From UBA10649 sp964597445 (lineage in GTDB: Bacteria; Actinomycetota; Actinomycetes; S36-B12): a stretch of DNA of 24,962 nt. How positions within the stretch are numbered: position 1 is the stretch's first letter; every line of letters starts with the position of its first letter. This document shows positions 17,357-24,880 of this stretch, piece after piece. Location: contig CAZQXO010000030.1 of the NCBI GenBank assembly GCA_964597445.1, positions 1 through 24,962 of the forward strand. Reading direction: 5' to 3'. Made by a program: the position numbers and the translations under genes. The notes beneath the pieces were generated by a model, which did no database searches, was not told the DNA's origin, and saw nothing but the letters and a program-made list of their open reading frames with translations.

Positions 17357-17415
17357 TCATGAGGACGTGAATCTCGGGGCAGCGCCCCGGCCGACTGAGT
17401 ACGCAAGGAGAATCC

Positions 17416-18831
17416 ATGACCGCAATGACGCGGCGCCGTGGAGCAGCTCTCGTGGTGGGCGGTGTCGCAGCAGCCATGCTGCTGGCCGCCTGCGGAGGCT
17501 CCTCTGACGACACCAGCAGCGATGCTGCCACCAGCGAGGCCCCGACCACTGAGGCCACCGAGGCTGCCGGTGGCGAAGCCGCTGCCGGCTGCGAGGCGTA
17601 CGCCGCCTACACCGGCAACGAGGGCACGACGGTGACCCTGTTCACCTCGATCCTGCCCCCCGAGCAGCAGAAGTTCGAGACCGCGTGGGCCGAGTTCGAG
17701 TCCTGCACGGGCATCGACATCGTCTACGAGGGAAGCGACCAGTTCGAGGCGCAGCTTCCGACGCGCATCGCCGGTGGCAACGCCCCCGACATCGCCTTCA
17801 TCCCGCAGCCGGGCCTTCTCGCGAAGCTCGTCGAGGCCGGTGGCCCCGTGGCCGCTCCCCAGTCCGTGGTCGACAACGTCGACGCGTTCTGGAACCCCGC
17901 CTGGAAGTCCTACGGCACGGTCAACGGCACCTTCTACGCGGCTCCGCTGGGCTCCAACATGAAGTCCTTCGTGTGGTACTCGCCCACCAAGTTCGCCGAG
18001 TGGGGCATCGCCGTCCCGACCACCTGGGACGAGATGTTCGCTGCTGCCGACGCGATCGCGGCCGCGGGCGTGAAGCCCTTCTGCGGTGGCATCGAGTCCG
18101 GCGGTGCGACGGGCTGGCCGGCCACGGACTGGCTGGAGCAGATCGTGCTCCGTCAGCACGGTGGCGAGGTCTACGACAAGTGGGTCTCCCACGAGATCCT
18201 GTTCGACTCCCCGGAGATCAAGCAGTCCATGGACACGCTTGCCGGCTGGATGAAGAACCCCGACTACGTCAACGGCGGCTTCGGTGACGTCAAGACGATC
18301 GCGACGACGGCGTTCCAGGATGCCGGCGGCCCGATCCTCACGGGCGAGTGCGCCATGCTCCAGCAGGCGTCCTTCTACGCGAACTTCTGGGAGAACTTCC
18401 AGCCCGGAACCACCATCGCTGAGGACGGCGACGTGTTCGCCTTCTACCTGCCCGCGATCGACGACGCTGTTGCGCCGAACCCGGTCGTCGGTGGCGGCGA
18501 GTTCGTGACGGCCTTCGCTGACCGTCCCGAGGTGCAGGCCGTGCAGACGTTCCTCTCGTCGGCGGAGTTCGCCACGGCGAAGGCTGCTGAGGGAACCTGG
18601 GTCTCGGCCAACAGCGGTGTGCCGCTGGACACCTACGCCAACCCGATCGACAAGCTGTCGGCTCAGTACCTGACCGACCCGGCCGGCACCTTCCGGTTCG
18701 ACGCGTCCGACCTCATGCCGGCCGCCGTCGGCGCCGGTGCGGAGTGGACCGAGATGACCGCCTGGTTCGCCGAGGACAAGCCGACCGATGAGGTCCTCAA
18801 GGCCATCGACGCAGCCTGGCCCGCGTCCTGA
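17416..18831 (+). CDS. Alpha-glucoside-type ABC transporter substrate-binding lipoprotein
   Basis: Captures sugar outside the membrane and delivers it to the permeases. The 471-residue precursor has a twin-basic-rich signal (MTAMTRRRGAALVVGG) and lipobox LAAC with Cys26. A Ser/Thr/Glu-rich linker (about 27-58) is followed by a family-1 extracellular solute-binding fold (TVTLFTSILPPEQQKFETAW, RIAGGNAPDIAFIPQPG, YAAPLGSNMKSFVWYSP, WVSANSGVPL). The resemblance is to AglE-type proteins. ATG at 17416 has AAGGAG 5 nt upstream. It heads the rightward operon, and a strong hairpin after it probably makes it the most expressed member. Substrate specificity is inferred from the neighbouring GH13 and GH1 enzymes. 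Confidence 0.92.
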   Translation: MTAMTRRRGAALVVGGVAAAMLLAACGGSSDDTSSDAATSEAPTTEATEAAGGEAAAGCEAYAAYTGNEGTTVTLFTSILPPEQQKFETAWAEFESCTGIDIVYEGSDQFEAQLPTRIAGGNAPDIAFIPQPGLLAKLVEAGGPVAAPQSVVDNVDAFWNPAWKSYGTVNGTFYAAPLGSNMKSFVWYSPTKFAEWGIAVPTTWDEMFAAADAIAAAGVKPFCGGIESGGATGWPATDWLEQIVLRQHGGEVYDKWVSHEILFDSPEIKQSMDTLAGWMKNPDYVNGGFGDVKTIATTAFQDAGGPILTGECAMLQQASFYANFWENFQPGTTIAEDGDVFAFYLPAIDDAVAPNPVVGGGEFVTAFADRPEVQAVQTFLSSAEFATAKAAEGTWVSANSGVPLDTYANPIDKLSAQYLTDPAGTFRFDASDLMPAAVGAGAEWTEMTAWFAEDKPTDEVLKAIDAAWPAS

Positions 18832-18861
18832 CCTGAAGGTCTGATCTGGTGATTCAGTGAC

Positions 18862-18905
18862 CACCGGGGTCCGCAGGGTGTAGACACATCGTGCGGACCC
18901 CGGTG
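18862..18905 (+). terminator. 14-bp-stem hairpin between binding-protein and permease genes
   Basis: CACCGGGGTCCGCA and TGCGGACCCCGGTG form a perfect 14-bp stem around a 16-nt loop, 30 bp after the binding-protein stop. There is no T-run. In sugar ABC operons such a structure often protects the upstream mRNA and reduces read-through, so the binding protein exceeds the permeases. A second hairpin, CCGGTGC-CGT-GCACCGG, follows at 18930-18946. Confidence 0.75.
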
Positions 18906-18970
18906 CGTTGCACCCCCATCACCCGACACCCGGTGCCGTGCACCGGTCACGTTCGCTCGGAGGAGGCACC

Positions 18971-19951
18971 GTGGAGGAGTTGACGGCCGGCCTGGCCAAG
19001 GTCGGTACGGGCATCGCCGCCATCGCCATCGTCCTCGGCCTTCTTCTCCTGATCTTCTTCATCGGCGCTCGGGCCAAGGGTCGGCTCCAGAGCCCGGTGG
19101 CGATCGTCGTGTTCCTCGGGCCGGCGATCCTCCTGCTGGCCTACGGGCTCATCGTCCCCGCGTTCCGCACGACCGTCGGCAGCTTCCAGAACGCCGGCGG
19201 AACCGACTGGGTCGGGTTCGCCAACTACGGGTGGATCTTCACCGCTCCCGGCAATTCGACGTTCCTGATCAACACCGTCCTGTGGCTCATCATCGCGCCG
19301 GTGCTGTCCACCGCGCTCGGACTGACCCTCGCCCTGCTGCTGGATCGCATGCGACGCGAGTCGGTCTCCAAGTCCCTGATCTTCATGCCCATGGCGATCT
19401 CGTTCGTGGGTGCAGGCATCATCTGGGGCCTGATCTACGAGTACCGGGATCCCTCGAAGGAGCAGGTCGGCCTGCTGAGCCAGGTCGCTATGTGGCTCGG
19501 CATCGACAATCCACCCAACTGGCTCCTGTGGCAGCCGTTCAACAACTTCCTGCTCATGGTCATCATGATCTGGATCCAGGTGGGCTTCGCGATGGTCGTG
19601 CTGTCAGCCGCCATCAAGGCGATCCCATCCGATGTCGTGGAGGCCGCTGAACTCGACGGGGCCACGGGCTTCCGGCTGTTCAGCAGAGTCACGATCCCCA
19701 TGATCCGCGGCACGCTGATCGTCGTCCTCACCACGATCATGATCGCGGTCCTGAAGATCTTCGACATCGTCCGCACCATGACGAACGGCAATTTCGGGAC
19801 GCAGGTCGTGGCCAATGAGATGTACGCCCAGGCTTTCGTCTCCTTCGACGTGGGTCGAGGCAGCGCACTCGCGGTCGTGCTCTTCCTCGCGGTCATCCCG
19901 CTGATCGTCTACAACATCGTCCAGCTGCGGAAGGAGAGGACCATCCGATGA
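18971..19951 (+). CDS. CUT1 sugar ABC permease, MalF/AglF type
   Basis: One half of the membrane channel. The 326-residue protein starts with an N-terminal helix (IAAIAIVLGLLLLIFFIGA), then further transmembrane helices (VAIVVFLGPAILLLAYGLIV, TVLWLIIAPVLSTALGLTLAL, MPMAISFVGAGIIWGLIY, LLMVIMIWIQVGFAMVVL, a last one near ALAVVLFLAVIPLIVYNIV). The cytoplasmic EAA loop EAAELDGATGFRLFSRVTIP docks on the ATPase. GTG at 18971 follows GGAGGAGG with 4-nt spacing; the open frame to 18908 runs into the hairpin and is not used. Its stop overlaps the next ATG (ATGA). Confidence 0.94.
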   Translation: MEELTAGLAKVGTGIAAIAIVLGLLLLIFFIGARAKGRLQSPVAIVVFLGPAILLLAYGLIVPAFRTTVGSFQNAGGTDWVGFANYGWIFTAPGNSTFLINTVLWLIIAPVLSTALGLTLALLLDRMRRESVSKSLIFMPMAISFVGAGIIWGLIYEYRDPSKEQVGLLSQVAMWLGIDNPPNWLLWQPFNNFLLMVIMIWIQVGFAMVVLSAAIKAIPSDVVEAAELDGATGFRLFSRVTIPMIRGTLIVVLTTIMIAVLKIFDIVRTMTNGNFGTQVVANEMYAQAFVSFDVGRGSALAVVLFLAVIPLIVYNIVQLRKERTIR

Positions 19952-20925
19952 GCGTCGAGGCCCATCAGATCATCCCGATCCCCGAGCCGGCGAAGGAGTC
20001 GATCCCGGAGGCGGCACGCCGCAAGCTCAGCAGCCCGTGGGCGTCCGGACTCGTCATCCTGATCACGATCCTCTGGACCATCCCCACCTTCGGTCTCCTG
20101 GTGACGTCCCTGCGCCCGAAGGACCAGGCCCAGAGCTCGGGTTGGTGGACGATCTTCACCGATCCCATCCTGACCCTGCAGAACTACAGTGAGGTCCTGA
20201 CCGGCGGCGCGACGATCCCGGGTGGCATCACGCCGTACTTCTTCAACTCCTTCGCCATCGCGCTTCCCGCGGCCATCTTCCCGCTGGTCATTGCCACGAT
20301 GGCCGCCTATGCCCTCGCGTGGATTCCGTTCCGCGGGGCCACGATCATCTTCTTCGCCATCTTCGCGCTGCAGGTGATCCCGCTGCAGATGTCGCTGCTG
20401 CCGCTGCTCCAGATGTTCAACCTGGGATGGAGCATCGGTCCGATCCCGATCTTCCCGGACTTGAACCAGCCGGGCTCCAATCAGTCGATCTTCTTCGGTA
20501 CCTACATCCCCTTGTGGATCGCGCACACCATGTTCGCGCTCCCCCTTGCGATCTTCCTGCTGCACAACTTCATCCGTCAGCTTCCGCGCGAGCTCTTCGA
20601 GGCGGCGCGGGTCGATGGCGCGAGCCACTTCCTGATCTTCCGCAAGCTCGTGCTCCCCCTGACGGTGCCGGCGATCGCGTCCTTCGCGATCTTCCAGTTC
20701 CTGTGGGTGTGGAACGACCTCCTCGTGGCGCTCACCTTCGCGGGTGGCACGCCGGATGTCGCCCCCATCACCGCGTACCTCGCCAACATCAAGGGCACGT
20801 ACGGAGCCCAGCTGCACCTGATCACCGCGGGTGCCTTCATCGCGATCGTGGTCCCACTGATCGTGTTCTTCTCGCTCCAGCGCTTCTTCGTTCGTGGGCT
20901 GCTCGCCGGTTCCGTCAAGGGCTGA
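19948..20925 (+). CDS. CUT1 sugar ABC permease, MalG/AglG type (copy 1)
   Basis: Second half of the channel, partner of the preceding permease. The 325-residue protein begins MSVEA. Its transmembrane helices include GLVILITILWTIPTFGLLV, AAIFPLVIATMAAYALAWI and IIFFAIFALQVIPLQMSLLP, and it carries the EAA loop EAARVDGASHFLIFRKLVLP and a final helix before RFFVRGLLAGSVKG. ATG at 19948 sits in the ATGA overlap, with AAGGAGAGGA upstream (19931-19940). It is clearly paralogous to the permease at 22321-23292. Confidence 0.94.
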   Translation: MSVEAHQIIPIPEPAKESIPEAARRKLSSPWASGLVILITILWTIPTFGLLVTSLRPKDQAQSSGWWTIFTDPILTLQNYSEVLTGGATIPGGITPYFFNSFAIALPAAIFPLVIATMAAYALAWIPFRGATIIFFAIFALQVIPLQMSLLPLLQMFNLGWSIGPIPIFPDLNQPGSNQSIFFGTYIPLWIAHTMFALPLAIFLLHNFIRQLPRELFEAARVDGASHFLIFRKLVLPLTVPAIASFAIFQFLWVWNDLLVALTFAGGTPDVAPITAYLANIKGTYGAQLHLITAGAFIAIVVPLIVFFSLQRFFVRGLLAGSVKG

Positions 20926-20928
20926 TCA

Positions 20929-22305
20929 GTGACCTTGGAGTTCCCGCCCGGCTTCGAGCTCGGCGTGGCGACCTCGTCCTGGCAGATCGAGGGTGACGTC
21001 GCCGGCCGCGGTCGGTGCAACTGGGACGACTTCGCCCTGGTCCCGGGGGCGATCGTCGACGGCGCCACGGGCGAGCCGGCCTGCGATCACGTGCACCGGC
21101 TGGAGGAGGATCTCGATCTGCTCGCCTGGCTGGGCGTGGATGCCTACCGGTTCTCGTTCAGCTGGCCCCGCATCCTGCCCGAGGGCTCGGGACGCGTGTT
21201 GGCGTCGGGCGTCGCCTTCTACGACCGGCTCGTCGACGGACTGCTCGAGCGGGGCATTCGTCCCGTGGCGACCCTGTTCCACTGGGACCTGCCGAGCGCT
21301 CTCGAGCAGGCCGGCGGATGGACGCACCGCGACACCGCCCTCCGTTTCGCCGACTATGCAGCCGTGGTGGGGGAGCACTTCCACGATCGGGTCGACCGGT
21401 GGGCCACCCTCAACGAGCCGTGGTGCTCGGCGTTCCTGGGCTATGCCTCGGGCTACTTCGCCCCGGGGCGCCGGGAGCCCGGTGCCTCGCTCGCCGCCGC
21501 CTACCACCTGATGCTCGGGCACGGCCTCGCACTGCAGCGCCTGCGAGCCGTGGGTGCGCGCAACCTCGGCATCGTGCTCAACATCATCCCGATCGTGACG
21601 GACGACAGCCGGATGGATGACGCGGTGCGACACGTCGACGGGCTGCAGAACCGGATCTTTCTCGACCTGCTGGCCGGGCGCGGTATCCCGGCCGACCTGA
21701 TCGGCTCCTGCGGCGCGGTGACCGACTGGTCCTTCGTCGAGAGCGGTGACACCGCCGTCATGAGTGAGCCGCTGGACTGGATAGGGGAGAACTACTACTC
21801 GCTGATGCGCATCGCGGCTCCGGATGGGGAGGCGGCAGATGCCATCGGGCAGGACACCGCAGCCTTCCCGGCGTGCCCGCCGCTGCGCTTCGCTCCCCGG
21901 CCACCGTTCACCGACATGGGCTGGGAGATCGACCCCTCCGGGCTCGAGCTGGCGCTCCGGAAGATCACCGACCACCTGCCGGGAGTTCCCCTGTGGGTCT
22001 GCGAGAACGGCGCAGCCGTGGTGGAGACGACGGACGCGGCCGGCATCCATGATCCGCTTCGGTCCGAGTACATCCGCGACCACCTGGCGGCGCTGCTTCG
22101 ATCGCGGGATCACGGGCTCGACGTGCGCGGCTACTTCGCGTGGAGCCTCCTGGACAACCTCGAGTGGGCGTCCGGCTGGACGAAGAAGTTCGGCATCGTG
22201 CGCGTCGACCCGCAGACGGGCGAGCGCACACCGAAGGACTCCGCACACTGGTATCGGGGTGTGCTGGCGAGTCGGGTGGCCTCGTCAGGCGAGCCACGGG
22301 TCTAG
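20929..22305 (+). CDS. GH1 beta-glucosidase
   Basis: Cytoplasmic glycoside hydrolase of family 1, cleaving beta-glucosides such as cellobiose or aryl-glucosides. The 458-residue length is normal. Motifs are LGVATSSWQIEG, DHVHRLEEDLDLLAWLGVDA, YRFSFSWPRILPEGSG, FHWDLPSAL, TLNEPW with acid-base Glu163, DWIGENYYS, the nucleophile motif CENGAA with Glu359 (most members have TENG; Cys before Glu is a tolerated variation), and FAWSLLDNLEWASGW. No signal peptide. GTG at 20929 lies 3 bp after the permease stop, so it is in the same operon. A beta-glucosidase in an otherwise alpha-glucoside-type locus suggests mixed substrates. Confidence 0.95.
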   Translation: MTLEFPPGFELGVATSSWQIEGDVAGRGRCNWDDFALVPGAIVDGATGEPACDHVHRLEEDLDLLAWLGVDAYRFSFSWPRILPEGSGRVLASGVAFYDRLVDGLLERGIRPVATLFHWDLPSALEQAGGWTHRDTALRFADYAAVVGEHFHDRVDRWATLNEPWCSAFLGYASGYFAPGRREPGASLAAAYHLMLGHGLALQRLRAVGARNLGIVLNIIPIVTDDSRMDDAVRHVDGLQNRIFLDLLAGRGIPADLIGSCGAVTDWSFVESGDTAVMSEPLDWIGENYYSLMRIAAPDGEAADAIGQDTAAFPACPPLRFAPRPPFTDMGWEIDPSGLELALRKITDHLPGVPLWVCENGAAVVETTDAAGIHDPLRSEYIRDHLAALLRSRDHGLDVRGYFAWSLLDNLEWASGWTKKFGIVRVDPQTGERTPKDSAHWYRGVLASRVASSGEPRV

Positions 22306-22320
22306 ACCCATCATGACCCC

Positions 22321-23292
22321 ATGAGCGTCGAGGCTCCCGAGGCAGCGCTCCTGCGCCTCCCTCAGGGTCGCCTGCACCGCACCCGTCGTCGGCTGAGCAG
22401 TCCTGCTGCGACGGTGATCGTCATCGCGATCACAGTGCTGTGGACGATTCCGACTGTCGGTCTGCTGGTGACGTCGTTCAGGCCGGTCTGGCTGACGAAG
22501 ACGTCGGGCTGGTGGACCGTCGTCACGGATCGAACTCTCACCTGGGACAACTACCGTCAGGTGCTCAGCGGTGGGGACATCCTGCCGGAGGGGATCGCCC
22601 CGTACCTGTTCAACACCGTGGCGATCGTCCTGCCGGCCACCGTGGTGCCGATCCTGCTGGCCTGCATGGTGGCCTACGCCCTTGCGTGGATCCCCTTCCG
22701 CGGAGCGTCTGTGCTGCTGGTCTGCATCGTCGCCCTCCAGGTGCTCCCGATCCAGATGGTGCTGCTTCCCCTCCTGACGATGTTCAGCAGCGGCTGGAGC
22801 ATCGGGCCGGTTCCGATCTTCCCGGATCTCGACAATCCGGAGACGGGACGATCGCTCCTTCTCGGCACCTTCGTGCCGATCTGGCTCGTCCACACCGCGG
22901 TCGCCCTGCCGCTGGCCGTCTTCCTCATGCACAACGTGATCGTGCGACTGCCGAGGGAGCTCATGGACGCGGCTCGGATCGACGGGGCCAGCCACTACCG
23001 CATCTTCCGATCGCTCGTCCTGCCCCTGGCCGTCCCGGCCATCGCCGCCTTCGCGATCTTCCAGTTCCTCTGGGTGTGGAACGACTACATCGTGGCGTTG
23101 ACCTTCGCCTCAGGCGGACCGGACGTCTCGCCCGTGACGCCGTACCTGGCGCGACTCTCCGGTGGCTACGGAGTGCATGAGCATCTGCTGACGGCGGGTG
23201 CCTTCGTGGCGATCATCATCCCGGTGGCTGTCTTCTTCCTGCTCCAGCGGCACTTCGCCCGAGGCCTTCTGGCCGGTGCGGTCGACGGCTAG
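22321..23292 (+). CDS. CUT1 sugar ABC permease, MalG/AglG type (copy 2)
   Basis: A 323-residue paralogue of the permease at 19948-20925. Both start MSVEA. Both share WTIPT(F/V)GLLVTS, AYALAWIPFRGA, GWSIGP(I/V)PIFPDL, DGASH(F/Y)xIFR, FAIFQFLWVWND, LLTAGAF and (F/A)RGLLAG. The EAA loop is DAARIDGASHYRIFR. No MalF-type partner, binding protein or ATPase gene follows, so it probably works with the upstream MalF-type subunit and ATPase as an alternative half-channel. It starts 15 bp after the GH1 stop, so it is likely in the same transcript, though no strong Shine-Dalgarno is visible before the ATG. Confidence 0.93.
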   Translation: MSVEAPEAALLRLPQGRLHRTRRRLSSPAATVIVIAITVLWTIPTVGLLVTSFRPVWLTKTSGWWTVVTDRTLTWDNYRQVLSGGDILPEGIAPYLFNTVAIVLPATVVPILLACMVAYALAWIPFRGASVLLVCIVALQVLPIQMVLLPLLTMFSSGWSIGPVPIFPDLDNPETGRSLLLGTFVPIWLVHTAVALPLAVFLMHNVIVRLPRELMDAARIDGASHYRIFRSLVLPLAVPAIAAFAIFQFLWVWNDYIVALTFASGGPDVSPVTPYLARLSGGYGVHEHLLTAGAFVAIIIPVAVFFLLQRHFARGLLAGAVDG

Positions 23293-23317
23293 AGGTGAAC
23301 TGCGCGAGACTGGCTCC

Positions 23318-24001
23318 ATGACCGACACGACCGTGCGCATCGGCTCGGAGGATGTCCCCGCTGTGATCGCGATACCCGCGTCCGGCTCCGGCCCTGCGGT
23401 GATCGTCATCCAGGAGTGGTGGGGTCTCGTGCCTCACATCCATGACGTCGTGGAGCGCCTCGCGCGCGAGGGATTCGTGGCGATGGCCGTGGATCACTAT
23501 CGCGGTGTCGCGACGACCGAGCCGGACGAGGCCAAGAAGCTCATGCTGGGGCTCAGCATCACGCAGGTGGCGGCCGACCTCGACGCTGCGGCGGCAGAAC
23601 TGCTCCGTCGACCGGACGTGACCGGCGATGCGGTGAGCGTCATCGGCTTCTGCATGGGTGGGGGGCTCGCCCTGCTCGCGCCCACGGTGGCCGCCGACAT
23701 CCGCTGCGCCGTCGCGTTCTACCCGGCGATGCCCTGGCCGCAGTACGCACCGGACTGGACGCGGTATGCCGGCAGGTCCGCGATCGTCCACAAGGCCGAG
23801 TCGGACGAGCCGGGCAACGGACCGGTGATCGCCGAGTACGCCGAGGCGATCAGCCGCGCGGGGGGCAGCGTCGAACTCTTCGAGTACGCCGGAAGCGTCC
23901 ACGCCTTCTTCAACGATGATCGGCCGGAGGTCTACCAGGCGGATCACGCCGCCCTCGCGTGGCAGCGGACTCTGCAGTTCCTGAAGCGCTGCGCCGGCTG
24001 A
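23318..24001 (+). CDS. Dienelactone-hydrolase family protein
   Basis: Alpha/beta hydrolase of the DLH family; the true substrate is not evident, and many members are not carboxymethylenebutenolidases. The 227-residue protein shows IQEWWGLVPHIHDVVERLA with the family Glu, the nucleophile elbow GFCMGGG with Cys in place of Ser as in classical DLH, and the catalytic His in GSVHAFFND. The Asp of the triad probably lies in the KAESDEPG segment. ATG at 23318 is preferred over the open frame upstream, which overlaps the permease. No clear Shine-Dalgarno is seen; GAGACT 7 nt before the ATG could be a weak -10. It starts 25 bp after the permease stop and is 1 bp from the next gene. Confidence 0.9.
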   Translation: MTDTTVRIGSEDVPAVIAIPASGSGPAVIVIQEWWGLVPHIHDVVERLAREGFVAMAVDHYRGVATTEPDEAKKLMLGLSITQVAADLDAAAAELLRRPDVTGDAVSVIGFCMGGGLALLAPTVAADIRCAVAFYPAMPWPQYAPDWTRYAGRSAIVHKAESDEPGNGPVIAEYAEAISRAGGSVELFEYAGSVHAFFNDDRPEVYQADHAALAWQRTLQFLKRCAG

Positions 24002-24002
24002 C

Positions 24003-24704
24003 GTGCGCACGCTCGCGCAGCTCGATCGTGCGGTCGCCGCATGCCGCCGGTGCCCCCGCCTCATCGCGTGGTGCCAGGAGGTTGCTGAGACGAAGCGGGC
24101 GGCCTATCGCGATGAGGACTACTGGGGCGGCCCGGTGCCCGGGCTCGGTCGGGATCCGCGAATCTGGATCGTCGGCCTGGCTCCCGCGGCCCACGGCGCC
24201 AATCGCACGGGGCGCATGTTCACCGGGGACCGCAGCGGGGACTGGCTCTTCGCATCCCTGCACCGCGTCGGTCTCGCCTCGAAGCCCGAGTCCCGCCATC
24301 GGGGCGACGGCCAGGAGCTCATCGGTGTCCGCATCACGGCGGCGGTCCACTGCGCACCCCCAGCCAACAAGCCGACGACCGAGGAGCGGCGGACATGCGG
24401 GTCCTGGCTGCAGGAGGAGCTCCGCATCATCGAGTCCCGGGTACGGGTCATCGTGCCCCTTGGGGGGATCGCGTGGACGGCCGTGGGGGCGGCTCTCCGT
24501 GAGGGCTCCTGGACGGTGCCGACGACACGCTTCGGCCACGGAGCGGAGGCGGCCGCCGCGACTCCGTCGGGTCGGCCGATCACGGTTCTCGGCTCGTACC
24601 ACCCGAGTCAGCAGAACACCTTCACCGGTCGACTGACCGAGCCGATGCTCGATGGCGTCCTGGGACGTGCCCGTGACCTCGCCGGCGTGCCTGCGCACGG
24701 GTGA
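24003..24704 (+). CDS. Uracil-DNA glycosylase, family 5 (UDGb) type, 4Fe-4S
   Basis: Removes uracil and probably other deaminated bases from DNA to start base-excision repair. The 233-residue protein carries four cysteines fit for a 4Fe-4S cluster (Cys14, Cys17, Cys117, Cys132). The active-site motif GLAPAAHGANRTGR (58-71) has Ala-His rather than the Glu of family 4, and the late motif is YHPSQQNTFTGRLT. These features point to family 5. GTG at 24003 begins just after the TGA of the preceding gene (1-bp gap), so the two are translationally coupled although their roles seem unrelated. No start further upstream is compatible. Confidence 0.92.
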   Translation: MRTLAQLDRAVAACRRCPRLIAWCQEVAETKRAAYRDEDYWGGPVPGLGRDPRIWIVGLAPAAHGANRTGRMFTGDRSGDWLFASLHRVGLASKPESRHRGDGQELIGVRITAAVHCAPPANKPTTEERRTCGSWLQEELRIIESRVRVIVPLGGIAWTAVGAALREGSWTVPTTRFGHGAEAAAATPSGRPITVLGSYHPSQQNTFTGRLTEPMLDGVLGRARDLAGVPAHG

Positions 24705-24707
24705 CGG

Positions 24708-24773
24708 GGCGTCATCGATGCGATCCCGACGTCCGCCATGGGCCAGATCCCCCGGCGGATGCTGCATGACGCC
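24708..24773 (+). terminator. Nested inverted repeats after the glycosylase gene, possible terminator
   Basis: Outer arms GGCGTCAT (24708-24715) and ATGACGCC (24766-24773) enclose inner arms TCCGCC (24732-24737) and GGCGGA (24754-24759). The element fills most of the gap between the glycosylase and the tRNA. It has unpaired stretches and no T-run, so it is only a weak terminator candidate. The outer 8-bp stem could be chance in GC-rich DNA. Confidence 0.3.
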
Positions 24774-24792
24774 TGAGGGGCCGCGGCCGCCC

Positions 24793-24798
24793 TACGCT
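24793..24798 (+). promoter_or_regulatory. Possible -10 element of the tRNA gene
   Basis: TACGCT fits TANNNT and ends 8 nt before the mature tRNA 5' end, so transcription would begin at or within a few bases of the tRNA itself. A good -35 at standard spacing was not found. Confidence 0.4.
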
Positions 24799-24806
24799 GG
24801 GCGTGC

Positions 24807-24880
24807 GCCCCTGTAGTCCAATCGGCAGAGACACCCGGCTTAAACCCGGCACAGTGTGGGTTCGACTCCCACCGGGGGCA
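24807..24880 (+). tRNA. Class-I tRNA with anticodon UAA (leucine UUA by codon table)
   Basis: A full cloverleaf of 74 nt. The acceptor stem GCCCCTG/CGGGGGC has one T-G pair. The D arm is GTC/GAC with GG in the loop. The anticodon loop CTTAAAC gives UAA with U33 and A37. The variable loop has only 5 nt (ACAGT). The T stem GTGGG/CCCAC encloses a normal TTCGACT loop, and the discriminator is A. There is no encoded CCA. Ordinary tRNA-Leu is class II with a long variable arm; this one is not. There are mismatches at the top of the anticodon stem (C28-C44, gene numbering) and the inner D stem (C13-A23). It may be a specialised tRNA, a degenerate copy, or of another amino-acid identity. Confidence 0.8.

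Larger units (their letters stand above)
17107..17415. other. 309-bp divergent regulatory region
   Basis: No credible gene. The left part has the Shine-Dalgarno of the ATPase gene (minus-strand AGGAG, about 17112-17117) and a weak minus-strand -10 TAGGGT at 17177-17182. The middle has the 30-bp operator palindrome. The right part has a possible promoter with CRE-like site, an ACGTC-N5-GACGT inverted repeat (17354-17368), a CGGGGC-AGC-GCCCCG hairpin (17375-17389), and AAGGAG (17405-17410) before the binding-protein ATG. Confidence 0.75.

Noticed and set aside
17167..17370. Small protein in the divergent gap
   Set aside because: The frame passes straight through the operator palindrome and promoter region, lacks a Shine-Dalgarno and resembles nothing known.
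17152..18864. 570-codon open frame on the minus strand
   Set aside because: It covers the binding-protein gene in antisense and runs through the regulatory gap. Composition is that of a GC-rich shadow; the lipoprotein on the plus strand has a signal peptide, lipobox and domain motifs.
20926..22248. 440-codon open frame on the minus strand
   Set aside because: Antisense shadow of the GH1 gene, which has both catalytic glutamates and a proper start.
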